Positions 33,464-42,852 are shown, counted from the first letter of the stretch. The stretch is DNA of 48,275 nucleotides from Pseudomonas lundensis (GCF_002269125.1 NZ_NQKI01000035.1:1-48275), one strand, 5' to 3'. Numbers and translations are program-made. The notes: generated by a model from the sequence alone, not told the origin.

Positions 33464-34075
33464 ATGAATGAATCCCCCGAACGCGACGAACGTCATCAGG
33501 CGCGCATGCTGCGCAAAAAAGCCGTCATGGACGAGCGCATTGCCAGCGCACCCAATGAGTGTGGTCTGTTGCTGGTGTTGACCGGCAACGGTAAAGGCAA
33601 GAGCAGCTCGGCCTTCGGCATGCTGGCCCGCGCCATGGGCCACGGCATGCAGTGTGGCGTGGTGCAGTTCATCAAGGGACGCAACAGCACCGGCGAAGAA
33701 CTCTTCTTCCGTCGCTTCCCGGAGCAAGTGCGCTATCACGTGATGGGCGAGGGCTTTACCTGGGAGACGCAGGACCGTCAGCGCGACATCGCCGCTGCCG
33801 AGGCTGCGTGGGAAGTGTCCCGCGAAATGCTGCGTGATCCGTCCATCGGGCTGGTCGTGCTGGATGAGTTGAACATTGCGCTCAAACACGGCTATCTCGA
33901 TCTGGAACAGGTGCTGACTGACCTGCAAGCCCGTCCGCCGATGCAGCACGTACTGGTCACCGGACGCGGTGCAAAACCTGAAATGATTGATCTGGCCGAC
34001 ACCGTGACGGAAATGAATGTGGTTAAACACGCTTTCCAGGCCGGCATCAAAGCCCAGAAAGGCATCGAACTGTGA
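33464..34075 (+). CDS. cobO: cob(I)yrinic acid a,c-diamide adenosyltransferase
   Basis: This 203-residue enzyme attaches the adenosyl group to the cobalt. The P-loop LTGNGKGKSSSAFG is at about residues 38-51, and the family motifs VQFIKG and VVLDELNIALKHGY follow. The start at 33464 has GGAGAG at 33453-33458. It is the first gene of the riboswitch-controlled operon and lies 10 bases before cobB. Confidence 0.96.
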   Translation: MNESPERDERHQARMLRKKAVMDERIASAPNECGLLLVLTGNGKGKSSSAFGMLARAMGHGMQCGVVQFIKGRNSTGEELFFRRFPEQVRYHVMGEGFTWETQDRQRDIAAAEAAWEVSREMLRDPSIGLVVLDELNIALKHGYLDLEQVLTDLQARPPMQHVLVTGRGAKPEMIDLADTVTEMNVVKHAFQAGIKAQKGIEL

Positions 34076-34085
34076 GTGTTCAAGC

Positions 34086-35399
34086 ATGAGAGAGTCGCGT
34101 CATTGCCCGGCGGTGTTGATCGCCGCGCCGGCTTCCGGTCAGGGCAAGACCACCGTTACCGCCGCTTTGGCCCGACTGCACCGCAATCAGGGGCGCAAGG
34201 TGCGGGTGTTTAAATGTGGCCCGGATTTCCTCGACCCGATGATTCTGGAGCGTGCCAGCGGTGCGCCGGTGTATCAGGTCGATTTGTGGATGGTGGGCGC
34301 GCAGGAAAGTCGACGTCTGCTGTGGGACGCCGCGGGTGAGGCAGACCTGATCCTCATTGAAGGGGTGATGGGGCTGTTTGATGGCACGCCGTCCAGCGCT
34401 GACCTGGCGCGTCACTTCGGGGTGCCGGTACTGGGCGTGATTGATGGCACCGCAATGGCTCAAACCTTCGGCGCCTTGGCGCTAGGGCTTGCGCGGTATC
34501 AGCCGGACCTGCCCTTTGCCGGGGTGTTGGCCAATCGGGTGGGTACGGTGCGTCACGCGCAATTGCTTGAAGGCAGTTTGACCGAAGGGTTGCGCTGGTA
34601 TGGCGCGCTGTCCCGGGAAACCGGCATCGAATTGCCCAGTCGTCACTTGGGGCTGGTGCAGGCCAGCGAGTTGAATGACCTGGACGCACGCCTGGATGCG
34701 GCCGCCGACGCCCTCGCCAGCACCTGCGAGGTAGCGCTGCCACCCGCTGTTGAGTTCGCGGCGCCCGAGCCGGTAAAGGTCGAGCCATTGTTGGCGGGCG
34801 TCCGGATTGCCGTGGCGCGGGATGAAGCGTTCGCTTTTACATACGGCGCGAGCTTGGCTTTACTGCGCGACATGGGCGCTGAGCTGCTGTTCTTTTCGCC
34901 GATCCGCGACACGCAGCTTCCTGCGGCGCACAGCCTGTATTTGCCGGGAGGCTACCCGGAGTTGCATCACCTTGAGCTGTCGCGTAACCACGCGATGCTC
35001 GACGCGATTCGCGCTCACCACGCTGCAGGCAAGCCGTTACTGGCGGAGTGTGGCGGCATGCTGTACCTGCTCGATGCCTTGACGGATGTCGACGGCCAGC
35101 GTGCTGAATTGGTGGGCGTGCTGGCGGGGGAGGCAACCATGCAAAAGCGTCTCGCGGCACTGGCGTTGCAAGCTGTTGACATGCCCGAAGGCCTGCTGCG
35201 CGGTCATACCTATCACCACTCGCTGACCAGCACTGAGCTGCAACCCATTGCCCGCGGCCTGAGCCCTAACGGGGGGCGCGGTGCCGAAGCGGTGTATCGC
35301 GAAGGCCGTATGACGGCGTCTTATGTGCACTTTTACTTTCCCTCCAATCCCAAGGCCGTGGCTGCGCTGTTCGCGCCCTGTGCTGTGAAGGTGCCATGA
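34086..35399 (+). CDS. cobB: cobyrinate a,c-diamide synthase
   Basis: This 437-residue amidotransferase amidates the a and c side chains of cobyrinate using glutamine and ATP. The N-terminal ATP site is APASGQGKTTVTAAL. The class I glutaminase part has the nucleophile in LLAECGGMLYLLD and the C-terminal region GHTYHHSL with SYVHFYFPSNP. The stop overlaps bluB by four bases. Confidence 0.95.
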   Translation: MRESRHCPAVLIAAPASGQGKTTVTAALARLHRNQGRKVRVFKCGPDFLDPMILERASGAPVYQVDLWMVGAQESRRLLWDAAGEADLILIEGVMGLFDGTPSSADLARHFGVPVLGVIDGTAMAQTFGALALGLARYQPDLPFAGVLANRVGTVRHAQLLEGSLTEGLRWYGALSRETGIELPSRHLGLVQASELNDLDARLDAAADALASTCEVALPPAVEFAAPEPVKVEPLLAGVRIAVARDEAFAFTYGASLALLRDMGAELLFFSPIRDTQLPAAHSLYLPGGYPELHHLELSRNHAMLDAIRAHHAAGKPLLAECGGMLYLLDALTDVDGQRAELVGVLAGEATMQKRLAALALQAVDMPEGLLRGHTYHHSLTSTELQPIARGLSPNGGRGAEAVYREGRMTASYVHFYFPSNPKAVAALFAPCAVKVP

Positions 35400-36046
35400 G
35401 CGACAACGCATTCAGTTCCCAAGAGCGCGCAGCGGTGTATCGCGCCATCGCCGAGCGCCGCGATATGCGCCATTTCAGTGGGGGAACGGTCGCCCCCGAA
35501 CTGCTGGCCCGCTTGCTCGAAGCGGCGCACCAAGCCCCCAGCGTGGGTTTGATGCAGCCGTGGCGGTTTATCCGCATCACCAACCGTGAACTGCGCGCCA
35601 AGGTTCAGGCGCTGGTGGAAGAGGAGCGTGTACGCACCGCCCAAGCGCTGGGCGAGCGTTCTGATGAATTCATGACCCTTAAGGTCGAAGGCATCAACGA
35701 CTGCGCCGAAGTGCTGGTTGCCGCATTAATGGACGATCGCGAGAAGCATATTTTCGGGCGCCGCACGTTGCCGGAGATGGACATGGCGTCGTTGTCCTGT
35801 GCCATTCAAAACCTGTGGCTGGCGGCCCGGGTTGAAGGGTTGGGCATGGGCTGGGTGTCGTTGTTCGAGCCGCAAGCACTGGCGGATCTGCTGGGCCTGC
35901 CTGCCGGCGCAAAACCGTTGGCGGTGTTGTGCCTGGGGCCGGTCGAGGCGTTTTATCCGGCGCCTATGCTGGTGCTGGAAGGGTGGGCGCAGGCGCGTCC
36001 TCTCAACGAATTGGTGTACGAGAACTATTGGGGGGTGAGCCCATGA
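35396..36046 (+). CDS. bluB: 5,6-dimethylbenzimidazole synthase
   Basis: This 216-residue flavin destructase converts FMNH2 to DMB, the lower ligand of B12, using oxygen. It has the nitroreductase fold with AIAERRDMRHFSGG, AAHQAPSVGLMQPWRFI and GLGMGWVSLFEP. The family-defining position in the cob operon supports BluB over a generic nitroreductase. ATGA overlap with cobB and with cobD indicates coupled translation. Confidence 0.95.
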   Translation: MSDNAFSSQERAAVYRAIAERRDMRHFSGGTVAPELLARLLEAAHQAPSVGLMQPWRFIRITNRELRAKVQALVEEERVRTAQALGERSDEFMTLKVEGINDCAEVLVAALMDDREKHIFGRRTLPEMDMASLSCAIQNLWLAARVEGLGMGWVSLFEPQALADLLGLPAGAKPLAVLCLGPVEAFYPAPMLVLEGWAQARPLNELVYENYWGVSP

Positions 36047-36951
36047 GTGTGGCGTTGCTGTGCGTCGCCGGGGTGGCGTTGGACGCATTGCTGGGTGAGC
36101 CCAAACGCTGGCATCCGCTGGTTGCGTTCGGCCGTATGGCAGACCGCATCGAACAGCGTTTTAATTCCGGTGGACGTGGCTGGCGCAGTCACGGCGTGAC
36201 CGCTTGGGTGTTGGCCGTGATTCCGTTGACGATTTTGGCCACGGCGTTGTCATGGCTGCCTTATATCGGTTGGCTGGTGGACATTCTGGCGCTGTATTGC
36301 GCGCTGGGCATGCGCAGCCTTGGCGAACACGTGCAACCTGTGGCTGAGGCGTTGCGCAGTCAGGATCTGGATCACGCCCGCACCCGTGTGGGTTATCTGG
36401 TCAGCCGCCAGACCAGCGAACTGGACTCGACCGAAGTGGCGCGGGCCGCCACCGAGTCGGTGCTGGAAAACGGCAGCGACGCGGTGTTTGCAGCGATTTT
36501 CTGGTTTGTCGTGGCGGGTGCTCCCGGCGTGGTGCTCTATCGTTTGAGTAATACCCTCGATGCCATGTGGGGCTATCGCACTGAACGGTTCGAACGTTTT
36601 GGCTGGGCTGCTGCGCGCATCGACGATTTGCTTAACTACGTGCCTGCGCGTCTGGTCGCCCTGACCTACGCACTGCTGGGCAAAACTCGGCTCGCCATGC
36701 AGTGTTGGCGAACGCAGGCGCCGCACTGGGACAGCCCCAACGCGGGCCCGGTCATGGCGGCCGGTGCTGGCGCGCTGGGGGTCGCACTGGGTGGCCCGGC
36801 GATTTACCACGGTGAATTGCACGAGCGCCCGCAGTTGGGTGAAGGCCCGCCCGCCGACGCCGATTCCATCGGGCGCGGCTGGCAATTGGTGCAGCGTGGC
36901 GTGTGGCTGTGGCTGCTGATTCTGTGTGTCGGGAGTGAGTTTTATGCTTGA
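36043..36951 (+). CDS. cobD: adenosylcobinamide-phosphate synthase
   Basis: This 302-residue membrane protein (CbiB in Salmonella) joins aminopropanol phosphate to cobyrate. It has four to five hydrophobic segments. Motifs are DALLGEPKRWHPLVAFGRM, the ESVLENGSDAVFAAIFWF segment and NAGPVMAAGAGALGV. The start overlaps bluB by four bases and the end overlaps cobC by eight. Confidence 0.95.
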   Translation: MSVALLCVAGVALDALLGEPKRWHPLVAFGRMADRIEQRFNSGGRGWRSHGVTAWVLAVIPLTILATALSWLPYIGWLVDILALYCALGMRSLGEHVQPVAEALRSQDLDHARTRVGYLVSRQTSELDSTEVARAATESVLENGSDAVFAAIFWFVVAGAPGVVLYRLSNTLDAMWGYRTERFERFGWAAARIDDLLNYVPARLVALTYALLGKTRLAMQCWRTQAPHWDSPNAGPVMAAGAGALGVALGGPAIYHGELHERPQLGEGPPADADSIGRGWQLVQRGVWLWLLILCVGSEFYA

Positions 36952-37936
36952 GCACGGTGGACGTTTGCGACAGGCAGCCCTGCAATACGGGATTGCCGAA
37001 GCTGACTGGCTGGACCTGTCCAGCGGTCTGGCGCCCTGGCCCTTCACAATCCCTGTTATTCCCGAGCGGGCCTGGGCGCGCTTGCCCGAAACCGATGACG
37101 GTCTTGAACAGGCCGCGTGCAGCTATTACGGCGCCCCTGAAGTCTTGCCTGTGCCGGGTTCGCAATGTGCGATCCAGTTGCTGCCCCGTCTGCGTCGCAG
37201 TGGCAAGGTCGGCGTGCTGTCGCCGTGTTATGCCGAGCATGCAGAGGCCTGGCGCCGCAACGGGCACATCGTGCGCGAAATCCTGGAGCAGGAAGTCGAT
37301 TTTTATCTCGACACGCTGGACGTGCTGGTGGTGGTCAACCCCAATAATCCGACGGGCCTGAGCCTGTCACCCGAACGGTTGCTGGACTGGCATGCGCGCC
37401 TGGTACAGCGCGGCGGCTGGCTGGTGGTGGACGAAGCGTTCATGGACAACACCCCTGAGTTGAGCCTGGCGCCGCAGAGCCAGCGTACCGGCCTGATTGT
37501 GCTGCGTTCGTTCGGCAAGTTTTTCGGGCTGGCGGGGGTGCGTCTTGGCTTTGTGCTGGCGGAACTCAAGCTGCTCAAGTTGCTCGCTGAGCACGTCGGC
37601 CCGTGGGCTGTCAGCGGACCGACGCGGGTGCTGGGGCAAGCGTGCCTGCTCGACACCGAGGCGCATGCCCGGCAACGCCAGCGCAGCGAGCAGGCCAGCC
37701 AGCGTCTGGTGGCGATGCTCAGTCAGTACGGGTTGCCTGCACAGGGCGGCTGTGCACTGTTTCAGTGGCTGATCACCCCGCACGCTGAGCACCTCTACGA
37801 CTTCATGGCCCGGCGCGGCATACTCCTGCGCCTGTTTGCCCATAACAGCAGCCTGCGTTTTGGCCTTCCCGCCGAGGAGGCCCATTGGCTGAAGCTGGAC
37901 CTGGCTTTGCAGGCTTACACCAAGGAAATCCCATGA
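36944..37936 (+). CDS. cobC: threonine-phosphate decarboxylase
   Basis: This 330-residue PLP enzyme of the aminotransferase fold supplies aminopropanol phosphate. The PLP lysine lies in LRSFGKFFGLAGVRLGF. Other aminotransferase motifs are VVVNPNNPTGLSL and LVVDEAFMD. It is the Pseudomonas cobC (CobD in Salmonella nomenclature), distinct from the phosphatase CobC of Salmonella encoded at 41003. It overlaps cobQ by four bases. Confidence 0.94.
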   Translation: MLEHGGRLRQAALQYGIAEADWLDLSSGLAPWPFTIPVIPERAWARLPETDDGLEQAACSYYGAPEVLPVPGSQCAIQLLPRLRRSGKVGVLSPCYAEHAEAWRRNGHIVREILEQEVDFYLDTLDVLVVVNPNNPTGLSLSPERLLDWHARLVQRGGWLVVDEAFMDNTPELSLAPQSQRTGLIVLRSFGKFFGLAGVRLGFVLAELKLLKLLAEHVGPWAVSGPTRVLGQACLLDTEAHARQRQRSEQASQRLVAMLSQYGLPAQGGCALFQWLITPHAEHLYDFMARRGILLRLFAHNSSLRFGLPAEEAHWLKLDLALQAYTKEIP

Positions 37937-39387
37937 GCACGTTGATGGTGCAAGGCACCACGTCCGATGCGGGCAAAAGTACATTGGTAACGGCGTTGTG
38001 CCGTTGGTTGACCCGTCAAGGCGTGCGTGTGGTGCCTTTCAAGCCGCAGAACATGGCGCTCAACAGTGCGGTGACAGCTGAGGGCGGCGAGATCGGTCGC
38101 GCCCAGGCCGTTCAGGCGCAGGCTGCCGGGCTGGCGCCGCACACCGACATGAACCCGGTATTGCTCAAACCCAACAGCGACACCGGCTCGCAAGTGATCA
38201 TTCACGGGCGTGCCGTGACCAGCATGAACGCGGTGGCTTATCACGATTACAAAACCATCGCGATGGAGGCTGTGCTGGCCTCCCATGCACGTCTGAGTGC
38301 GGCCTATCCCGTGGTGATGGTCGAAGGCGCGGGGTCGCCGGCCGAGATCAATTTACGCGCAGGCGACATTGCCAACATGGGCTTTGCCGAAGCGGTGGAT
38401 TGCCCGGTGATTCTGATTGCCGACATCAATCGCGGCGGCGTTTTCGCCCATTTGGTCGGCACCCTCGAACTGCTGTCGGAAAGCGAACAGGCACGGGTTC
38501 AGGGTTTTATCATTAACCGTTTTCGCGGCGATATCGCATTGCTGCAACCGGGGCTCGACTGGCTGGAGCAACGGACGGGCAAGCCGGTGATCGGAGTGCT
38601 TCCTTATGTGATGGACCTGCACCTTGAAGCCGAAGACGGCATCGATCAGCGTCAGATCAGTAAAGAGGGGCATGTGCTGAAGGTGGTGGTGCCGGTGCTG
38701 CCGCGCATCAGCAACCACACCGATTTTGACCCGCTGCGTTTGCATCCCCAAGTGGATGTGCAGTTTGTCGGGCCGGGCCAGTCGATTCCAGCCGCCGACC
38801 TGATCATCCTGCCGGGTTCCAAAAGCGTGCGCAGTGACTTGGACTACCTGCGCGCCAATGGCTGGGACGCGGTCATTGAGCGGCATTTGCGCTATGGCGG
38901 CCGGGTGTTGGGGATTTGCGGTGGCTTGCAAATGCTTGGCGAACAGGTACACGACCCGCTGGGCCTCGAAGACGCGCCGGGTTCCAGCGACGGGCTGGGC
39001 CTGTTGGCGTTTAGCACGCAGCTGGAAGCTGAAAAACAACTGCGTAATGTCCGCGGGCGGCTTGCGCTGGAAAACGCCGAGGTCAGTGGTTATGAGATTC
39101 ACGCCGGGGTAACCAGCGGGCCAGCCCTTGAACAGCCCGCGGTGCGGCTCGAAGACGGCCGATGCGATGGCGCGCTTAGCGCAGACGGGCAAATCATCGG
39201 GACTTACGTGCATGGCCTGTTCGAGTCGCCCGCAGCGTGCAGTGCCCTGCTGCGCTGGGCCGGCCTGCGCAACGTCCAGTCTGTGGACTACCACGCGCTG
39301 CGTGAGCGCGATATTGAGCGGTTGGCTGATCTGGTGGAAAACCATTTGGACACCGACCGCTTGCGCCAGCTGTGCGGGCTTGAATAA
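37933..39387 (+). CDS. cobQ: cobyric acid synthase
   Basis: This 484-residue glutamine amidotransferase amidates side chains b, d, e and g. The ATP site is QGTTSDAGKSTLV. The substrate part is PFKPQNMALNSAVT. The glutaminase domain has the nucleophile in LGICGGLQMLGE and a His in YEIHAGVT and TYVHGLFES. The length and order fit CobQ. It overlaps cobC by four bases and is followed by a 39-base gap. Confidence 0.96.
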   Translation: MSTLMVQGTTSDAGKSTLVTALCRWLTRQGVRVVPFKPQNMALNSAVTAEGGEIGRAQAVQAQAAGLAPHTDMNPVLLKPNSDTGSQVIIHGRAVTSMNAVAYHDYKTIAMEAVLASHARLSAAYPVVMVEGAGSPAEINLRAGDIANMGFAEAVDCPVILIADINRGGVFAHLVGTLELLSESEQARVQGFIINRFRGDIALLQPGLDWLEQRTGKPVIGVLPYVMDLHLEAEDGIDQRQISKEGHVLKVVVPVLPRISNHTDFDPLRLHPQVDVQFVGPGQSIPAADLIILPGSKSVRSDLDYLRANGWDAVIERHLRYGGRVLGICGGLQMLGEQVHDPLGLEDAPGSSDGLGLLAFSTQLEAEKQLRNVRGRLALENAEVSGYEIHAGVTSGPALEQPAVRLEDGRCDGALSADGQIIGTYVHGLFESPAACSALLRWAGLRNVQSVDYHALRERDIERLADLVENHLDTDRLRQLCGLE

Positions 39388-39426
39388 CCCGGTGATCGCT
39401 GCCGCAGGCTGATTTTTTAGAGGTTC

Positions 39427-39954
39427 ATGAACATGCTGCAACTGATTTTGGGCGGTGCCCGTTCGGGTAAGAGCCGTCTGGCAGAAACGCTGGCAGCCGG
39501 CTCGGGGTGCGCGGTGACCTACATCGCCACCAGCCAACCGCTTGACCTGGAGATGAATGACCGTGTTCGTCACCACCGCGAGCGGCGTCCTGCCGATTGG
39601 GGGTTGATTGAAGAGCCGTTGGCATTGGCCCGCGTGCTGCGCGAAAGTGCCCGTGCCGATACATGCCTGCTGGTGGACTGCTTGACGTTGTGGTTGACCA
39701 ACCTGTTGATGCTCGAAGACCCGCAACGCCTGATCGCTGAGCGTGATGCCTTGCTGGCGTGCCTGACAGCGCTGCCGGGAGAGATCATTTTTGTCAGCAA
39801 TGAAACCGGAATGGGTGTCGTGCCGCTGGGCGAGTTGACGCGCCGTTATGTCGATGAAGCCGGTTGGCTGCATCAAGCTTTGGCCGAGCGCTGTGAGCGG
39901 GTTGTGTTGACCGTCGCAGGCTTGCCCCTGACGTTGAAAGGAACTGCCTTATGA
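39427..39954 (+). CDS. cobU: adenosylcobinamide kinase/guanylyltransferase
   Basis: This 175-residue bifunctional enzyme (CobP in Pseudomonas naming) phosphorylates and guanylates cobinamide. The P-loop is LILGGARSGKSRLAE. Further motifs are YIATSQPLD, VDCLTLWLTNLLM and SNETGMGVVP. AGAGG lies upstream; an ATG at 39433 is nearly as good. It overlaps cobT by four bases. Confidence 0.95.
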   Translation: MNMLQLILGGARSGKSRLAETLAAGSGCAVTYIATSQPLDLEMNDRVRHHRERRPADWGLIEEPLALARVLRESARADTCLLVDCLTLWLTNLLMLEDPQRLIAERDALLACLTALPGEIIFVSNETGMGVVPLGELTRRYVDEAGWLHQALAERCERVVLTVAGLPLTLKGTAL

Positions 39955-41006
39955 ACACGCCGTGGTGGCTGCGCCCGTGTAAATCCCTTGACCGTGACGT
40001 ACAAAAGGCAGCTGCCGAGCGTCAACAGCAATTGACCAAACCTGCTGGTTCACTGGGGCAGCTCGAAACCCTGGCGATTCAACTGGCCGGGCTGCAAGGG
40101 CGGGTCAAACCGCGTGTCGATCAGTTATGGATCGCCCTTTTCGCCGGAGATCACGGGGTGGTGGCCGAGGGTGTTTCAGCGTACCCACAAGCCGTGACCG
40201 GGCAAATGCTGCACAATTTTGTCAGTGGCGGTGCGGCGATCAGTGTGCTGGCACGGCAATTGGGCGCGCAACTGGACGTGGTTGACCTGGGGACGGTCAC
40301 GCCGATGCTCGATCTGGCGGGTGTCCGTCATTTGCAATTGGGGGCGGGCACGGCGAACTTCGCCACGGGGCCGGCCATGACGGACGCACAAGGCCTGAAG
40401 GCCTTGCAAGCAGGGCGCGACAGCGTGATACGGGCCCGTGAGGACGGTGGGGAACTGTTTATCGGCGGCGAAATGGGTATTGGCAACACCGCCTCCGCCA
40501 GTGCGGTGGCCAGCGCGTTGCTTCAATGCCCGGCATCGTTGTTGACGGGCCCCGGTACAGGGCTGGACGCTGCGGGCGTCAGCCACAAAGCACGGGTAAT
40601 TGAGCAGGCGTTGGCGTTCCATGCTGGCTGGCTGGACGATCCGCTGCAAACGTTATTCCGTCTCGGTGGTTTTGAAATCGCCGCGCTGGCGGGCGCGTAT
40701 GTGGCCTGCGCCCAAGAAGGGCTTGTGGCGTTGGTGGATGGCTTTATCTGTACGGTCGCGGCGATGGTTGCCGTGCGTTTGAATCCCGAGTGCCGTCAAT
40801 GGATGGTCTTCAGCCATCGCGGAGCCGAACAGGGGCATCGTCACGTGCTCGAGAGCCTCGCAGCAGAGCCTCTGCTTGATCTTGGCCTACGGCTGGGCGA
40901 AGGCAGCGGGGCGGCACTGGCGGTGCCGTTGCTGCGGCTGGCCTGTGACCTGCATGGGCAAATGGCGACGTTTGCCGAAGCAGCCGTGGCGGATCGCCCG
41001 GCATGA
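39951..41006 (+). CDS. cobT: nicotinate-nucleotide:dimethylbenzimidazole phosphoribosyltransferase
   Basis: This 351-residue enzyme activates DMB to alpha-ribazole phosphate. Motifs are PAGSLGQLE, FAGDHGVVAEGVSAYP, FIGGEMGIGNTASASA and VFSHRGAEQGH. The catalytic Glu lies in the C-terminal part (LGEGSGAALAVPLL). It works with BluB encoded upstream. It overlaps cobU and the phosphatase gene by four bases each. Confidence 0.96.
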   Translation: MNTPWWLRPCKSLDRDVQKAAAERQQQLTKPAGSLGQLETLAIQLAGLQGRVKPRVDQLWIALFAGDHGVVAEGVSAYPQAVTGQMLHNFVSGGAAISVLARQLGAQLDVVDLGTVTPMLDLAGVRHLQLGAGTANFATGPAMTDAQGLKALQAGRDSVIRAREDGGELFIGGEMGIGNTASASAVASALLQCPASLLTGPGTGLDAAGVSHKARVIEQALAFHAGWLDDPLQTLFRLGGFEIAALAGAYVACAQEGLVALVDGFICTVAAMVAVRLNPECRQWMVFSHRGAEQGHRHVLESLAAEPLLDLGLRLGEGSGAALAVPLLRLACDLHGQMATFAEAAVADRPA

Positions 41007-41581
41007 TTGTGCGCCTGGACCTGTTGCGCCATGGGGAAACCGAACTGGGCGGTGGCCTGCGCGGCAGTCTGGACGATGCGCTGACCGAACTGGGCTGGTC
41101 GCAAATGCGCGAGGCGGTTCAGGGACAGGGGCCGTGGGAGCGGATTGTCAGCTCGCCATTACAGCGCTGCCGCCTGTTTGCGCAGGATCTGGCTGCGTCC
41201 CTGGACCTGCCGTTGACCCTCGACAAGGATCTTCAGGAGTTGCACTTTGGCGTGTGGGAAGGGCAGAGCGCGGCGGCCTTAATGGAAACCGATGCTGAGG
41301 CGTTGGGCTTGTTCTGGTCAGACCCGTATGCCTTTACCCCGCCTGAAGGGGAGCCGGTGCTGGAGTTTGCCGAGCGTGTGATGGCAGCGGTTCTGCGGCT
41401 GCAACACCAGTACGCGGGTCAAAAAGTGCTGGTGGTTTGCCACGGTGGTGTGATCAAACGGTTATTGGCTCAAGCTCGCGGCTTGCCCCGCGAACAGTTG
41501 CTGAACGTCGCGGTGCCCCACGGCGCCTTGCTGCACGTGCAAGTGAGCGCTGAGGGTGAGTTGCATGAGGTGAGCGCATGA
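41003..41581 (+). CDS. alpha-ribazole-5'-phosphate phosphatase-like histidine phosphatase
   Basis: This 192-residue protein is of the histidine phosphatase superfamily, with catalytic His in LLRHGETELGG and a second His in VVCHGGVIKRLL. In cob operons this position is taken by the phosphatase that removes the phosphate from alpha-ribazole phosphate or from adenosylcobalamin phosphate (CobC of Salmonella). I leave the symbol empty to avoid confusion with the decarboxylase. Confidence 0.9.
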   Translation: MIVRLDLLRHGETELGGGLRGSLDDALTELGWSQMREAVQGQGPWERIVSSPLQRCRLFAQDLAASLDLPLTLDKDLQELHFGVWEGQSAAALMETDAEALGLFWSDPYAFTPPEGEPVLEFAERVMAAVLRLQHQYAGQKVLVVCHGGVIKRLLAQARGLPREQLLNVAVPHGALLHVQVSAEGELHEVSA

Positions 41582-42315
41582 GGGGGCCGTTCTGGATTGC
41601 CTTGCAATTTTTGAGCAGTTTGCCGGTGCGGTTGCCCGGTATGCCGTCACCTCGGGAAACCGGCCGTTCGCTCCTGTATTACCCGCTGGTGGGCCTGCTG
41701 TTGGGCGCTGTTTTGTGGGGCGTGAACGTGTGCTTGTCAGGCGCGCCGCTCATGTTACATGCCGCCCTGCTGCTAACGGTGTGGGTGCTGTTCAGCGGCG
41801 GGTTGCACCTGGACGGCCTGGCGGACAGCGCTGATGCGTGGTTGGGCGGGTTTGGTGATCGCGAGCGCACGCTGACCATCATGAAAGACCCACGCAGCGG
41901 CCCGATTGCCGTGGTGGTCTTGGTGTTGGTGCTGCTGCTTAAGTTCTCTGCCTTGCTGGCGATGATCGAGCAGCAACAGTACGTGGCGTTGCTGATTGTG
42001 CCGCTGATCGGGCGCAGTGCGTTGCTGGGTGTGTTTTTGACCACACCTTATGTGCGCGCCGGTGGGCTGGGGCAGGCGCTGGCCGATCATTTGCCGCGCT
42101 CGACAGGCTGGTGGGTGCTGGGCGTCAGCGCGTTGGTTGGTGTGCTGCTGGGGGGGATGAGTGGCGTGTGGTCGCTGGTCTTGGCCATCATCGGGTTTGC
42201 GTGGTTGCGCCGAATGATGATGCGTCGATTGGGCGGCACCACCGGCGATACCGCCGGCGCGCTACTGGAGTTGCTTGAGGTGTGGGTATTGGTCGGTCTG
42301 GCCCTGATCGGGTAG
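41578..42315 (+). CDS. cobS: adenosylcobinamide-GDP ribazoletransferase
   Basis: This 245-residue integral membrane protein (CobV in Pseudomonas naming) performs the last joining step. It has about six hydrophobic segments. The motif LDGLADSADAWLGGFGDRERTLTIMKDPRSG is the family signature around the metal-binding aspartates. ATGA overlap with the upstream gene. It is the last gene of the cob operon; no strong terminator is seen. Confidence 0.95.
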   Translation: MRGPFWIALQFLSSLPVRLPGMPSPRETGRSLLYYPLVGLLLGAVLWGVNVCLSGAPLMLHAALLLTVWVLFSGGLHLDGLADSADAWLGGFGDRERTLTIMKDPRSGPIAVVVLVLVLLLKFSALLAMIEQQQYVALLIVPLIGRSALLGVFLTTPYVRAGGLGQALADHLPRSTGWWVLGVSALVGVLLGGMSGVWSLVLAIIGFAWLRRMMMRRLGGTTGDTAGALLELLEVWVLVGLALIG

Positions 42316-42403
42316 CCACCGTTTTGAACGGGAATGAGCCGCCGGGGCAGTCGCGGCGTATTTCGGGCTGGCTTAGGCTTCCACAGCGGCTAAGGTTTTA
42401 TTC

Positions 42404-42432
42404 TTGTAACTCTTTTATTGCGGGTATATACA
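42404..42432 (+). promoter_or_regulatory. sigma70-like promoter of the MarR gene
   Basis: TTGTAA at 42404-42409 and TATACA at 42427-42432 are separated by 17 bases. The expected start of transcription falls at or within a base or two of the ATG at 42439. This would make the message leaderless. Confidence 0.6.
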
Positions 42433-42438
42433 TACAAA

Positions 42439-42852
42439 ATGTTACCAACCCAGTGTTTATGCACCAACCTGCGGCGTGCGGCGCGTGGCGTCAGCAGGCA
42501 TTACGACGGCGCCCTGGATGGCTTGGGGATCAACGTTGCCCAGTATTCACTGCTCTGCAACCTCAAGCGTATGGACCGACCGAGCATTTCCAGCCTTGCC
42601 GAAGCGATGGGGCTGGACCGCAGCACGCTGGGCCGCAATTTGCGGGTGCTTGAGGGGATGGGGTTGGTGAAGCTCTCTGAAGGCGCTGATCAGCGTAACC
42701 GACTGGTGTGCCTGACCGAGGCGGGTAATGAGCGTCTTGCTGCGGCCCTGCCCGCGTGGGAGCGCGCGCAGCAACGCTTGATGGACCGCTTGGGTGACGC
42801 GCGACGCGCCCAACTTTTAGAACTGTTGAACGAATTGGCAGGCACTGACTAA
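42439..42852 (+). CDS. MarR-family transcriptional regulator
   Basis: This 137-residue protein has a winged helix with RPSISSLAEAMGLDRSTLGRNL and the wing GLVKLSEGADQRNRLVCLTEAG, typical of MarR proteins. The N-terminal CTNLRRAARGVSRHYDGAL is the dimerisation helix. No Shine-Dalgarno precedes the ATG, consistent with leaderless translation from the promoter just upstream. It lies 51 bases before an MFS transporter on the same strand, so it probably controls that gene. The ligand is unknown. Confidence 0.9.
   Translation: MLPTQCLCTNLRRAARGVSRHYDGALDGLGINVAQYSLLCNLKRMDRPSISSLAEAMGLDRSTLGRNLRVLEGMGLVKLSEGADQRNRLVCLTEAGNERLAAALPAWERAQQRLMDRLGDARRAQLLELLNELAGTD

Noticed and set aside
38353..39876. 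Long minus-strand open frame opposite cobQ and cobU
   Set aside because: It spans two well-supported genes in antisense and contains no recognisable motif.
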